DNA from: Erinaceus europaeus | Taxonomy: Eukaryota > Chordata > Mammalia > Eulipotyphla > Erinaceidae | NCBI RefSeq assembly: GCF_950295315.1 | Contig: NC_080164.1 | Span: forward strand, 115,082,890-115,146,889 | DNA length: 64,000 bases | Direction: 5' to 3' | Shown: piece after piece, positions 32,213-44,079 of the stretch | How positions within the stretch are numbered: position 1 is the stretch's first letter | How the letters are laid out: each line of letters opens with the position of its first letter | The notes under the pieces: generated by a model | What the model was told of the DNA's origin: nothing | The model's input: only the letters and a program-made list of their open reading frames with translations | The model's database searches: none | Program-made: the position numbers and the translations under genes

Positions 32213-32960
32213 AATTTTACTATTTAATATTGATTTACAAAATTACATGTCAGCAGGGGCCATTCCCACTACCACTAGAGTTCTGAATGCCCAATGCCTC
32301 TATTTCAAACCTCCACAGTTCTCCCAAGGTTGCAGACATGGGTTAACTATCATCTCTACAACTTTCGGTCTACATTTGTACATAATTGCTAACCCCCTTT
32401 TTTCCAGGTCCCATCCTCTCTTCCCCTCCAAGCCACTCATGACCCTAATACTACATTTAAATGTCCTTCCCTTTTTCTTCTTCTTTCTTTGGGTCCTGAT
32501 GGTGCTGGAGTTTAGATGGTGCTCTTCCCCCTATCACTTCTCCCCCACTGAGAGTCTGGATCAAAATTGGTTTTGGGGTGCAGAAGTTAGGAGTTCTGGC
32601 TTCTATAATTACTTCTCCACTGGACATGGGTGTTGGCAGGTTGATCTATACCTCTAGCCTGTTTCTCTCTTTCCCTAGTTGGGTAAGACTCTGGAGAGAT
32701 GAGGTTCTAGGACACATAGGTGAGGTTGTCTTCCCAGAGAAGTCAAGATGGAGTCATGGTAGCACCTGCAACTTGGTGTCTGAAAGATGGCAGTATATAC
32801 AGTGAGACAAAATGGTTAATGAACAGAAACCAAAAAAATAGGAGCAAAGCACATGAGATTAGGAATCTTAGGGTGGAATCTGTCTCTGCCTTTCTATCTA
32901 AAAAAGTCAAGCTAGTACAGTGAAGCCCTAGACAACTAAAATACTAAAATAAAATAAAAA
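32213..32960 (-). mobile_element. Older LINE 3' UTR, Vingi-type second half
   Basis: It opens tttactatttaatattgatttacaaaa and later has ggtgcagaagttaggagttctggcttct and ctgtttctctctttccctagttgggtaag, the latter shared with Vingi-type 3' UTRs. It is diverged and non-coding. Confidence 0.6.
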
Positions 32961-33101
32961 AGTGTTATAAGACTGTAAAGACAGTAGAAATGTTGCCATT
33001 CTCTGTGATAATGTGGTCATCACAATGGTCTTTATTAGATTCTAGATTGGCCAAACCCTATTTGGAAATACCCTGCTTGGTTCTACACTCCTTGATTTTT
33101 T

Positions 33102-33249
33102 TAAAAGTATATTTATTTACTTATTATTGGATAGAAATTGAGAGGGGGAGGCAGAGATGGAGAGAGGCAGAGAGACACCCACAGCACTGCTTTACCACTT
33201 ATAACACTTTCCCCCTGCAGTTGGGGGCCAGGAGCTTGAACCTGGACAT
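33102..33249 (-). mobile_element. SINE-B, 5'-truncated
   Basis: tatttatttacttattattggatagaaattgag through ccaggagcttgaacctgg. The A-box half is missing. The duplication tccttgattttt is at about 33089-33100 and 33250-33261. Confidence 0.8.
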
Positions 33250-33659
33250 TCCTTGATTTTTTTACCAGCATGCCAACTTCTCATTCTGTACATTGATAAT
33301 CTTGTGAATCGTCACATGTAATGTTTCAGTTAGGTAGTCATTGCTAAAGGTGTTAATACCATACATGTATATATGTATATGTCTATCTTCCTCCTATGTA
33401 GTGGGTAGGTGAAGACCAAAGAGACCTCCACAGCCTCAATTATCCTTTATGATTGGTAAAATAAGTATTGACAAATGTAATTCAGGGAAGTCAAAAAATG
33501 GTGTCTTCATACCAAACTCCAGACTCAGGAGTTGAGAGGAGCATCGTAGGCAGATGTCCACCTCATGTGAAAGGTAAGGTGAAGCATGTCTATTGTCTCA
33601 GAGCAGCTGGTCCCTTTGGGGTGTGGAAAAGGGGCTGAGCTACACTTAGTTACACCCAC
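33250..33659. other. Single-copy DNA
   Basis: Nothing recognised. Confidence 0.4.
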
Positions 33660-35110
33660 TTTTTTTCTTCAATTTTTACTTGTTATTAACAGTACGTTAC
33701 AAGAACTGAAAAATTATAAGGTGTAGTTCCACATTGCACCTAACACTGAAATTCTGCAGCCCTCCTGCCCTCTTCATTCCCAGAGATAATCATCATACTT
33801 CTTTTTTTATCTAAAAAATTTTTACTAGTGATTTAATAATGATTGACAAGACTATAGGATAAGAAGGGTACAATTCCATACAACTCCCACCACCAGTGTT
33901 CCATATATCCTCCCCTCCATCGGAAGCTTCTCTCTTCTTTATCCCTCTGGGAGTATGGATCAAAGATCTTTATGGGGTGCAGAAGGTGGGAGGTCTGGCT
34001 TCTGTAACTGCTTCTGTGTTGGACATGGGCATTGACAGGTTGATCCACACTACCAGTCTGTTTCTGTCTTTCCTTAGTGGGGTAGAGCTCTGGGAAGGTG
34101 AGGTTTTAAGAAACATTGTTGAGGTTGTCTTCCCAGAGAAGTCAGGTTGGCATCATGGTAGCATCTGTAACTTTGTGGATGAAAAGCATTAAGATATAAA
34201 GCAGAACATTTTTTTTTTAATAATTATAAACCTAAAGTTAAGAGTATAGGAGGTGAAATTTGAAGTCTTCATGTTGGAAAGAGCTAGGAAGTCTATTTTA
34301 GGCATATTCCCAGGGTCCCATAACTTTATTAATTTTGCCTGAGCCCTACGGCTATGCAGATGGACTAGGAGTATTGTCTGGGAAGATGGTGTCAGAGCTG
34401 AGGATAGGACTAGAAAGCCGAGTCAGGGTAGAGAGTAGCTCCCAAATAGGGGAAAAGTATATAAGTACCATTAACTGTAAACCCCATCAATCTGACCTAG
34501 GGCCCGTGTCTATTCATATTTAGCACAGGAACCTGTGTAACCTCTGCCTCCTTGTCAGTCTGAGCTTGCTTTCCATAGTCATGGCTAGGAACATTCTAGG
34601 CTGCTGTCATTTCAGGACCAGTGTTCCTCGAGTGGCAGAGTATGTTGACCCAGCCTCCCTTCGGAGTGGGAGGCAATTTCTACCACTATTGTTCTGCATT
34701 GAAGGAAATGTCCTGTAGAGGCCCACAGGAGGGTTTATGATGTTGTTCTGATGGAGATGACCAGTAATAGCACCATAGTTCTCTTTCTAAGTTCATGGGT
34801 CTCACTTCCTGAGATTCTACATTCTGCATATGAGTGAAACCATTCAGTATTTGTCTTTGATCCTTTTACTTACTTCACTAAGCTTTAATCACCTTCACTT
34901 CCACCCATTTTGTTCCAAAGGACACAGTATCATGTATTTTGGTTGCAGAGTAGTATTCCACGGAGTATCTATCCCATAACTTCTTTAGTCAGTCACCTGT
35001 TGATAGGCATTTAGGCTGCTTCCACTCTTTGTCTATTGTGACTAATACAGCTATGAATATGGGGTTGCATATGTCCCTTTGAAATAGTGATTGCATGTCC
35101 TTTTATACCA
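33660..35110 (-). mobile_element. L1 3' end split by a Vingi-type insertion
   Basis: 33660-33815 (acgttacaagaactgaaaaattataagg, cagagataatcatcat) and 34790-35110 (ctgcatatgagtgaaaccattcag, gcagagtagtattccacgg) are the two halves of one old L1 3' region. Confidence 0.72.
33816..34789 (-). mobile_element. Vingi-type 3' UTR inserted in L1
   Basis: tttttactagtgatttaataatgattgacaagactataggataagaaggg starts the inverted 3' end. gcagaaggtgggaggtctggcttctg and the long-form middle part follow. It is the uninterrupted reference for the solo-LTR site at 28493. Confidence 0.78.
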
Positions 35111-35380
35111 CTACTTCTTCTCCCAAACTCATCAATTAGCTAATTGACTCTGACTTTTGGGGGTGAGGAACCTGGGAAAGTCTTATGATAGCAATTCCAG
35201 AAAAGAAAAGAAAAGAATATCCCTTGTTATCCCTGTGATTGGTTTCCCAAGTCCATCTCATATTTACTTCCAGAGTCCAAAATTTGAGGACCCAAACCTA
35301 AGCAAGTCGGGCTCTCCAAGTTTCCTCCATGCCTGTGCACGAGGTGATTATTAAATTGTTGTTGTCACCTACTGTGTGTT

Positions 35381-35528
35381 AGTTCATACTCCCAGAGGGA
35401 TAAAGAATAGGGAAACTTCCAATGGAGGGGATGGGACACAGAATCTGGTGGTGGGAATTGTGTGGAATTGTGCCCCTGTTATCTTATAATTTTGTTAATC
35501 ATTTTAAAATCACTAATAAAAAAATTCT
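35381..35528 (+). mobile_element. Vingi-type 3' end
   Basis: agttcatactcccagagggataaagaatagggaaac, ggtggtgggaattgtgtgg, ending ttttaaaatcactaataaaaaaa. Only about 150 bases are present. Confidence 0.8.
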
Positions 35529-35671
35529 TGTTACTCAGTGTCAACCCCACCCATCTCTCATTCTTTTCTGGTGATATTGCTTGGATTCTGCAAAGCACGT
35601 TACACATTTATGTAAGCAGTTATTCTGTGATTTTTACCAAATGCACTTGTGTGTTAAAGTGTCCTCTATCT

Positions 35672-36210
35672 GGTGGCCTGGGAAGTGGCATGGTCGCTAA
35701 AGCATGAGATTCCAAGTTGGATCCTTGGCATTACTTGTGCCAGTGTTATACTCTGGTGTCCTCCCCCTCTCCCATTAATAAATGATATTAAAAAGCTAAT
35801 TTTTAGAATATCCCATATCTAGTGTAAACTTTGTCCTGAGAAAGGGTTGCACCTGTGTGCTTGGTAGTCTTCCTTGAATGATTATATACCATGCAACAAT
35901 TTATTTTTAGTAAATGCCCATATCTTAGAATGACACCAAGATAAATAATCGCTTGTATATGAATTATTATTATGAATATACTTTTCAGATGTTGTATATG
36001 TCACAGAACTAACAAGTGTGTCAACAGTGAGTCTTCTCGAGGACTCAAGAGATAGTCACCAGGTCTGATTCATGCTGTGCTATGAATATAGTCCAGGTTC
36101 AAACCCAAGAACCTTGGGTTTTACAATAGGATTGTACAGCAGCATGAAAAGTTCTGGTGCTGTGATGTGTCTTTGTTTCTTCAGCTGAATAAAAAAATTG
36201 CTTAAGAGTA
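35672..36210 (+). mobile_element. Two SINE-C copies
   Basis: 35672-35800 (gaagtggcatggtcgctaaagcatgag...cattaataaatgat) and 36046-36210 (gtccaggttcaaacccaagaacc...gctgaataaaaaaa) have the tRNA-like B box and an A-rich 3' end. Single-copy DNA lies between. Confidence 0.6.
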
Positions 36211-36389
36211 ATGGAAAAAAAAAGTAGTCTTCCTTGACAAAATAACAATTGGTAGCAAAAAAATAAATATAGAGAAATGAGTGCCCCTACATCTTCTTTC
36301 TCATACTGTTTGGCAGGGGGATGGCTTCTTACTTTATGGAGCTTAATGGTCAAGTCTGTGGAAAGCAGGGAAGGTGCATTTTTGTTTTT

Positions 36390-36632
36390 AAGTTATTATT
36401 ATTATTATTATTGTATTTATTTATTGGATAGAGACTGCCAGAAATCAAGAGGGTAGGGGAGAGAGAGAGGAAGAGGGAGAGGGAGAGGGAGAGGGAGAGG
36501 GAGAGGGAGAGGGAGAGGGAGAGAGACCTGAAGCACTGCTTCACCACTTGCAAAGCTTTCCTCCTGCAGGTGGGGACCAGGGTTCTTGAGCACTGCAACA
36601 TATATGCTCAACCAGGTGCGCCACCACCTGGC
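36390..36632 (-). mobile_element. SINE-B with (GGGAGA)n expansion
   Basis: attggatagagactgccagaaatc, gaagcactgcttcaccac, ctcctgcaggtggggaccagg and the gcgccaccacctgg end. The body contains about ten gggaga units (36462-36525). Confidence 0.9.
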
Positions 36633-36878
36633 GAATCACAGTGCAACACAAGGGCAGGGAGAAGGGGCTGGCATATTTTAATTCAGGCTATTTTCGGAAA
36701 CTAATCAGGTAACCCACTTCTTCTCCATGCACAAGAAGCCAGAGACACTTCGGACATATTTTCCTCATGGAAAGCAAGAGTGGAGGAGTTTCATTCCCTT
36801 TTAACATAATCTGATTGGGAACCTATACTCTCCTGCCCCCACAACTTCCCCACCCTCACTGGCCTCTTTGAGAACCAT

Positions 36879-37091
36879 TTATTTACTTATTTATTTATTT
36901 ATTGGATAGTGCTAGAGAGAAATTTAGAGGGGAAAGGGAGATAGGGAGTGAAAGAGATACAGAGACAGACACCTCCAGTGTGGCTTCACTACTTCTGAAG
37001 CTTCTCTCAGCAGGAAGGGACTGGGGACTCGAACCTGGGTCCTTGTTTTATAGTATGTGCACTCAACTAGGTATGCCTTTGTCTGGTCCCC
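36879..37091 (-). mobile_element. SINE-B
   Basis: atttatttatttattggatagtgctagagag, cagtgtggcttcactac, ggactggggactcgaacctggg, ending tttgtctggtcccc. Confidence 0.88.
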
Positions 37092-38090
37092 AAGAGAGCA
37101 CCTGTTCTTGAAACCAGTCCCACTCTACAGAGTGAAAAAAAAAAACCATCAGTGAACCTGAGAGACTTGTGTGTTCTTAGCAGTGGAGAAGCTCAGCAGT
37201 CAAATGACTGAGTGGATGCATCTTCAATTTCACTTCTGCTACAGGTTCCCTGGGTGCTGCACATATGTTAGCTGCCACTGAACTTCAGACTCTCAACACA
37301 GTTCTGGACATGCTTGAGTAAGTCTTATTGTCCAATAGGAGTTGGAAAGAGATCAAACAACTCAAATGGGGGGAAAAAACAGGCAAAGGGGAATGATTGA
37401 ATCAGTGCACACTGATGTAGGAAGAGGTAACCACATTCAGCTTAATGAGGTAATAGTTGTGAAAGCACAAAGCAATCTTGTAAAAACATCACGAAAAAGT
37501 AAAATGTTAGCTGTTCTGTGCAAGTGAAATGTAGTCTGAAGTCTACACGTGGTGGGAAAGTAATAAAGCACCACTCTTTGAAAGAAACAAAGGTGCCTCA
37601 GAGTATGAAGTGAGCTTTTGGATTCTTAGAGTCTATGGCCAATGAATGCAGGGTCAGGCTAAGCCCAAAGAGAGTTTGGTGCTTTTAATGGTGGGTGCCG
37701 GTTGCTGGTGTTTGCCCTGATTGAAAGCCCACAGGGCACAAGACCCCGATAACAGTGAAAACTTAGCCACAGGAAACATTGTTTGTCATATCAACAATAG
37801 ATAAAAGTGAGAAAGGATGTGTATATTTTGGAACCCAAGAATAATTAATTTCTCAAAATTCTTTTCATTAATTAAATTACAAATTTAATGAATTTGCCCC
37901 TGAAAATTAGTTGGCCAGCACTAGCTTTGCACAAAGTGATAAAGCAGTATTTCCCAAACCCTGACATTAAAAAAATATATAGTCTTGTCAATATTTCCAT
38001 TTTATAAATAAAAAATTTAAAAATCCTTCAACTTTTAAATTTAGTATGTAGAAAGGTGTTATATAGAGGACTTAAGTACTGCAATATATC
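37092..38090. other. Single-copy DNA
   Basis: About 1 kb without a recognised repeat or gene. Confidence 0.45.
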
Positions 38091-38430
38091 CTATTTTTGT
38101 TTTCCTCCAGGGTTATTGCTGGGCTCGGTGCCTGCACCATGAATCCACTGCTCCTGGAGACCATTTTTCCCCCTTTTGTTGCCCTTGTTGTTTTAGCCTC
38201 ATTGTGGTTCTTATTATTGCCACTGTTGATGTTGTTCATTGTTGGATAGGACAGAGAGAAATGGAGAGAGGAGGGGAAGACAGAGAGAGGGAGAGAAAGA
38301 TAGACACCTGCAGACCTGCTTCACCGCCTGCAGGTGAGGTGGGAAGCCGGGGGCTCGAACTGGGATCCTTATGCTGGTCCTTGCTCTTTGCACCACATGC
38401 AGTTAACCCACTGCGCCACTGCCTGACCCC
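38091..38430 (-). mobile_element. SINE-A, long form
   Basis: tcctccagggttattgctgggctcggtgcctgcaccatgaatccactgctcctgg, ggataggacagagagaaatgg, gacctgcttcaccgcctg. Flanked by caatatat copies. Confidence 0.94.
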
Positions 38431-38700
38431 CCAATATATTCTCTTATGGCACTTGCAGTGAAAAGAAAAATAATTTCCTTTTTGGGACTTAGAATGTATA
38501 CTAAGTTCTTCTCTCATGCTTTTTTGTTTGTTTACTTTTTTTCCCCTTTAAGATGGTGAAACTGTTCCACAATAATTGATATATTGGGAAACAACTTGAG
38601 GATGACACAGATTTTGTCATTGTGTCCACAGTTCTTTCTGTTAGAAACTCTAGGTGAACATTGTAAATAATAGTCAATGATTCTGCTTCTGAGCAATGAA

Positions 38701-38702
38701 TA

Positions 38703-38752
<50 letters not shown>
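38701..38752. repeat. (AC)n microsatellite
   Basis: About 25 uninterrupted AC units. Confidence 0.98.
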
Positions 38753-38753
<1 letters not shown>

Positions 38754-39497
38754 AGTTGTTTGTGTCTATTTCCCATGTGTACAATAAGCCCCATTCATCC
38801 ACATGTGGTGTTAGAATTTGACGGCCCCCTTCAGATAATTCTACTTCTTCTATTTCACACTGATTCACCAGCCACAGTCCATCTGCAAACATGAGGTTGT
38901 ATTCAAGGTGAGGTGTCATACTTGGCCCGTATTTTGAAACCATTTCACATGTATAAAAAATATGGTATCGTTTTTATTATGTTCTTATCTTTTCTGGAAA
39001 TATGTGTCACTGATGGAATTCTGTGTTGCCGTCCCTCATTTCATTTTTCACATTAACCCTGCAGGTTTGATGTATGAGTTTGCGTAGTGTGGCGATTTTT
39101 AAGGAATACAAATACTGTGTTATAGCAAAAGTGGTTGGATTTGAAACTTTTTTTTTCATTTTAATTTCTCTCTTTAAACAACAAGATGCTTTTTTATATT
39201 CCTCCTCTCCACCACCAAGCTTTTCTGACAGTGCTGCTAGTTTCTTGAAGCTTTTGAGCTGGGGGCAGTTCCTTGCAGGCCTTTGAAGCCAGACAGATAC
39301 AAATATGGATTCAGATCCAGATACATGTTCTGTATGTCAAAGAAAATGACGTTGAGTAGTGAAGTAATTCATGTGCAAAACCTGGTGGGGCACTTCAATG
39401 TTGAATTCTGGGGCTCAGACCTGGGCCATGTACATGATAAAGATAGGCAGCTGAGCAGAGAATCTGGGTTTTCTGACTGTTTCTCAGAATGATAGAT
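38753..39497. other. Single-copy DNA
   Basis: Nothing recognised. Confidence 0.45.
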
Positions 39498-39499
39498 TT

Positions 39500-40148
39500 T
39501 TTTTTTAAGTTTTATTTTATTTTATTGCCACCAGGGTTATTGCTGGGGCTCAGTGCCTACATGTTGAGTTTATATTTCTTGGTGCCTTTTTTTTTTTCAT
39601 GTTTCTTCTGCTGATCTAGACAGAGAGAAATTGATTGGGGTGGGGAGAGACACCTGCAGCACTGCTTCACTGCTCATGAAACTTCCCTCCTGCAGGTGGG
39701 GACTGGGGGCTTAAACCTGGGCCCCTGTGCGCTGCTCTACTGGATGTGCCACCACCCAGTCCTTTGTTTACATTTTTTAAATATATGACGTTTATTTAAT
39801 TTATTTTTTGTTTGTTGGATAGGACAGTGAGAAATGGAGAGAGGAGGGGGAGACAGAGAGGGGAAGAGAAAGATAAGACACCTGCAGACCTGCCTGTGAA
39901 GCGACTCCCCTGCAGGTGGGGAGCCAAGGCTCGAACTGGGATCCTTACACCAGTCCTTGTGCTTCCCGCCATGTGCCCTCAATCCACTACGCTACCGCCC
40001 GCCCCCCTTTTGTTTACTTTTTATAAGAAACAGAAAAAGTGAGAAACAACAGTAAACCCTGCTCTGTGGCATGAGGTGCCAGGGATTGAACCTGGGGTCT
40101 CAGGCCTACAAGTCCTCTAATGTATCAGTGAGCTATCTTGACAACCTT
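39500..40148 (-). mobile_element. Cluster: SINE-A/B mosaic, SINE-A, SINE-D
   Basis: 39500-39762 has a SINE-A style 3' end (accagggttattgctggggctc) with a SINE-B style head (gcagcactgcttcactgctcatg, gccaccacccagtcc). 39775-40008 is a normal SINE-A. 40030-40148 is a SINE-D (gtgccagggattgaacctggggtctc). The first head is a family intermediate or a recombinant. Confidence 0.78.
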
Positions 40149-40179
40149 GTGAATTTTCTAATGTTCAACAGCTTGCTTT

Positions 40180-40182
<3 letters not shown>

Positions 40183-40211
<29 letters not shown>
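40183..40211. repeat. (AC)n microsatellite
   Basis: About 14 units. Confidence 0.97.
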
Positions 40212-41075
40212 CCGGAGATATTTTATAGCTGCCACTTACAAGCTTGGAGAGAGAAACACTTGTCTATCTAGAGTCACGGTTTTCAGTCTTACTAGCGGAT
40301 TGGCGAGAGGGTGAGGGGATGGTTAACATTTCTGTGGAGAATCTCATGATTGATTTTCTTGCTTCATATTTCAAGTGTTAACCTTTTTATTTTTTTAATT
40401 ACTGTAGTTAATTGCAGGTAACTAGTGTATTAGATTTAGTTGTCTGACTTGCACTTTTTCAGGTAAACTGGGACACTTTATGTCTATTGGTTCCTTGGCA
40501 TCTTGCTAGCTTATAAATTCCTTTTTTAAAATTTTTATTAGTGATTTAATATCGATTTACAGAACTTTGACATAACAGGGAGCATAGTTCCACACCTTTC
40601 CCACCATAATTCAGTGTTCCCATTTCCTCCACTGGAATTTGCAGTAGATCTTGTAAGGTCACAGATATTATTATTTCTATAACTATCTATATTTATATAT
40701 TTTCCTCCCCCAAGTTAATTGAGGTGTAATAGAAAATAAATGTTGCTTATAGTTTTTAAAAGTTAAGCCTTAATCGAGGAAGCAAAACATTGTATTAGTA
40801 TAATTAAATATGTTTAGATTTTTTAAAAATAAAATCTCTCTTAAAGAAGCTGACATATTTGCAGATATAAAATTTAATGAAAATATTCACTGACTATTTT
40901 TTCTGGCTATGACTCGTAGGGGTTCAAGGTTACTACTAAGAATAATTTTGCTTTATAGAGTAGGGAAGGGTTGCAAATGTTTTATTTCTCATGCCAAATA
41001 ATCTACCTATGTTGGCAAGTGAACTTGAATGTCGTTTACAACCTTGTCCTTTTCCCTCATCCTGTCAGCTTCCTT
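40212..41075. other. Mostly single-copy DNA with a LINE 3' remnant
   Basis: 40530-40690 (tttttattagtgatttaatatcgatttacag, cacacctttcccaccataattcagtgttc) is an inverted LINE 3' end on the minus strand. The rest is unrecognised. Confidence 0.5.
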
Positions 41076-41248
41076 TTTCTTTTCCTTTCCTTTCTTTTCC
41101 TTTACTTTTCTTTCCCTTTCTTTCTTTCCTTCTTTCTTTCTTTCTTCCTCCCTCCCTCCCCTCCTCTCTTCTCCCCTCCATTCCTTCCTCCCTCCCTCCC
41201 TTCCTTCCTTCCTTCCTTCCTTCCTTCCTTCCTTCCTTTTTTTCTTTC
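41076..41248. repeat. Compound TTTC/TCCC/TTCC microsatellite
   Basis: About 170 bases of pure pyrimidine in blocks that change unit. It adjoins the 3' end of the next SINE, from which it probably grew. Confidence 0.96.
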
Positions 41249-41468
41249 CCTCCAGGTTTATCACTGAGGCTCAGTACTGGCATTACAAATCCACTGCTCC
41301 TGGTGGCCATTTTTTTCTTCTTATTGGACAGGACAGAGAGAAATTGAGAGAGGAGGGGAAGACAAAGAGGAAGCATTTCCCCTGTAGGTTGGGAGCTGAG
41401 GGCTTGAACAGGGATCCTTGTGTGGCTCCTTGTGCTTAGTACTATGTGTGCTTAATATAGTTGCTCCA
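41249..41468 (-). mobile_element. SINE-A, diverged
   Basis: tccaggtttatcactgaggctcagtactggcattac, ggacaggacagagagaaattgag, gagctgagggcttgaacaggg. Confidence 0.85.
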
Positions 41469-41994
41469 CAAAAATGTAAGGAGAAGGCATGAATTATATT
41501 TATAGTTCTATTTTTCTGTGTTGTCACAGAAGCTTACAGTAATTCCAGCCCAAACCCGGTCAAAGATTAGCCGAGAACTCAAGGAGATTGATTGATCCAC
41601 TGCTAAAGACAGTGTCTGTGTATTCTGTGGAGAAAAGTAATCTCATTGGGGGTTTTCTGAAGGAGATTGCTAGGATTAAATGGTCACTATATGAGATCTT
41701 GTTCAAAGAATTATTTAACTATCTCCTTCCACTTTAGTTGACAAGCAAAGCTGAGAACTCCTTTTTGAAGGTATATAGTTGAGGGTAAAAGGAAACTAAG
41801 GCTTTCCATATATAGGCTGTTAAGACATAAAAGTGAAGAAGTCTATAATTGGAGGAGCCATTTTACACCTGCATTGCCCTTCCAGAAAGAATAACTTCAG
41901 AGCACTCAGGGAGACACAAAGGCAGAACATGCCAGTGAAAAAACTCCAGAGTTGGCATTTCTGGCTCCTCCTCCTCCTCCTTTTCCTTTAAACA
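41469..41994. other. Single-copy DNA
   Basis: Nothing recognised. Confidence 0.4.
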
Positions 41995-42286
41995 TTTAAT
42001 TAATTTTTATTTATTTATTTTTGCCTCCAAGGTTATCACTGGGGCTTGGTGCCAGCTCTTGGATGGTTTTTGGATCCATTTTTTTTTTTGGACAAGACAG
42101 GTAGAAATTGAGAGAGGAGGGGGAGATAGAGAGGGAGAGAGAAAGATAGACATTTGAAGATCTGCTATAGCACTTGTGAAGCATCCCTCCTACAGGTGGG
42201 GAGCCTGGGGCTTGAATCCAGATCTTGAACAGGTCCTTGAGCTTAGTACTATGTGTTCCTAACTGGGTACACCACTGCCGGCTCCA
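41995..42286 (-). mobile_element. SINE-A
   Basis: ttgcctccaaggttatcactggggcttgg through gtggggagcctggggcttgaatcc and the ccactgccggctcc end. Confidence 0.88.
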
Positions 42287-42296
42287 CATTTCTGTT

Positions 42297-42585
42297 TTTT
42301 GTTCCCCCTGGGTTATTGTTGGGGCTTGGTGTCTGCATTATGAATCCACTGTTCCTGGAGGCCATTTTCCCCCTTTGTTGCCATTGTTACTTATTGTTGT
42401 TGTTGTTATTATTACTGTTCTTATTGCTGTCGTTATTGTGGGATAGGACAGAGAGAAATCTAGAAGGGATGGGGATGGGATATGGAGATCTGGGGGTGGC
42501 AATTGTGTGGAGTTGTACCCCTCCTATCCTATGGTTTTGTTAATGTCTCCTTTCTTAAATACATAATGAAATAATAAAAAATATG
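42297..42585. mobile_element. SINE-A 3' part abutting a Vingi-type 3' end
   Basis: 42297-42460 is a headless SINE-A (minus). It breaks in gagagaaatc and is followed at 42463-42585 by a plus-strand Vingi-type 3' end (ggtggcaattgtgtggagttg...ttaaatacataatgaaataat). Confidence 0.75.
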
Positions 42586-42679
42586 CATAATGTTAGGAAA
42601 ATAATATAGCAAATATACTATCCCCCCCGAAACTCAATTTTATGGAGGCATGCTATTTTTTTCCACTCAGAATTCTTTA

Positions 42680-42894
42680 AATAAAATAAAATTAATTTTT
42701 TAGATTTCATTTAGTTTGGATGGAGACAGAGAAATTGAGAGAGGAGGGGAGAGATAAAGAGGGAGAAACAGAAACACCTACAGCACTGCTTCCTATTCAT
42801 GAAGCTTCCATTCTGCAGATGGGGGATGGGGCTTGCACTAGGACCCTTGACCATTATAATCTGTGCGTGTTACTTGGCGCACCATCACCTGGCC
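42680..42894 (-). mobile_element. SINE-B
   Basis: ggatggagacagagaaattgag, cagcactgcttcctattcatgaagcttcc, ending caccatcacctggcccc. Flanked by imperfect actcagaat(t/c)cttt(a/g)aa repeats. Confidence 0.88.
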
Positions 42895-43401
42895 CCTCTA
42901 CTCAGAATCCTTTGAAAGATAGCAGACATAAGGGCCATTGTGGAAACCTACTCAAGTCTTCCTGTTATGTTCACCTTTCTCTCTCCTTCCCTGGGAGTAA
43001 GCACCAGCCTGCAGTGTGTGAGTGCTGTTGTCTTGGGTGGTGGAGGTCACTTTCTGCTTCCAGGTTCTAGTCCAGCAAGAGGTGGTTTTAGCTTTGCTCG
43101 CTACTTCACATTGCACGTTCTTAGAAGTCATACCTGAAACATCTTCAGACATCTCTGGCTCTTCAGCGTCTCTTATCAAAACTACATGGACCAACTCTCC
43201 TGACCAACCCGATGGCCAACTCAATGGCTCTTCATGCAGGTGTGATGAGATCACGTTCAGGGAAGTGCACTTTCTCATCTCCTGCCACTAGGATCCCTGC
43301 TCTAGAGGCAGTTTATGCTACTTCCCAACCATCCAACCATGTGCAGCTCAGATTCTGTGTGGCAGGGGCTTGTGGGGGGAGGGGTGGAAATGAAAGGCCT
43401 G
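42895..43401. other. Single-copy DNA
   Basis: Overlapping frames on both strands (42940-43291) lack any known domain. Some of this may be remnant ERV sequence upstream of the LTR-like segment, but nothing proves it. Confidence 0.35.
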
Positions 43402-43620
43402 TGTAAGAAGGCTTTAACGAATGAGAGAGGGGAGCCTGCAAAGAAATTTTTTATTCTGCAGCTCGGGAAGGCCTCTATATAGTCTCTCAGAAATCAGGCC
43501 TGTGAAGTGACCAATCAGTCATACTTAATATCTTGAACTGGCTCTTCCTTCTTCTTTGTCTCATTTTTCTTTCCCTCCATTTCTGCTGCATGGAATTGTC
43601 CTAAGTAATAACCTGGTACA
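43402..43620 (-). mobile_element. Candidate solo LTR
   Basis: On the minus strand it runs TGTACCAGG...CTTCTTACA. It has an inverted CCAAT (gaccaatcag on +), a TATA-like CTATATAGAGG about 60 bases downstream and AATAAAAAA after that, which is the LTR promoter order. No target duplication was found at these ends, so the borders are uncertain. Confidence 0.42.
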
Positions 43621-44079
43621 CTTTTACCCAAGGCTATGCATTCTTGGAAGACCTACTTAAAATAGAAATATTTATCTTGCTCCAGCTTTGTCTTTTTGGC
43701 TTTATCTGCCCATAATTTATCTGTCACTGCTGTGCATATGAAGTAAAGGTGGTATATCTTTGTGTTTCATCTTGACAAGAATCACTGGTGGTATCTTTTC
43801 AGTTTTTTTCCTTGCTGTGAAAATATTAGCATGACTTTTATACTCACTGAGAAATTTTTTAATATTAGTCCATACACAGAGCAATGTTATCACACTTTTT
43901 TTTAAAACCAGAAAGCTTGACATAAGAGAATACTACAAATTTTTGTTTCCATGGCAGTACCTTTCTCTAAAATATTTGCAGTGGTTCCAGAATGTGGGCA
44001 GTATTTTTTATGCTTTGCACCTACATCTGCAACTATAGAGAGCTCACATGGGATTTTCCTCATTATATCTGACTTCTTT
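43621..44079. other. Single-copy DNA
   Basis: Nothing recognised. Confidence 0.4.

Noticed and set aside
36462..36525. Regular short repeats considered as a CRISPR-like array
   Set aside because: They are contiguous GGGAGA units without spacers in a mammalian SINE. Nothing in the window is prokaryotic.
38501..38943. VCVCVCVC frames
   Set aside because: They arise from the (AC)n microsatellite; the same applies to 47312-47530.
42940..43291. Overlapping frames on both strands that looked protein-like (TTWTNSPDQPDGQLNGSS)
   Set aside because: No domain, no splice sites supporting an exon, and equally long frames on the opposite strand.
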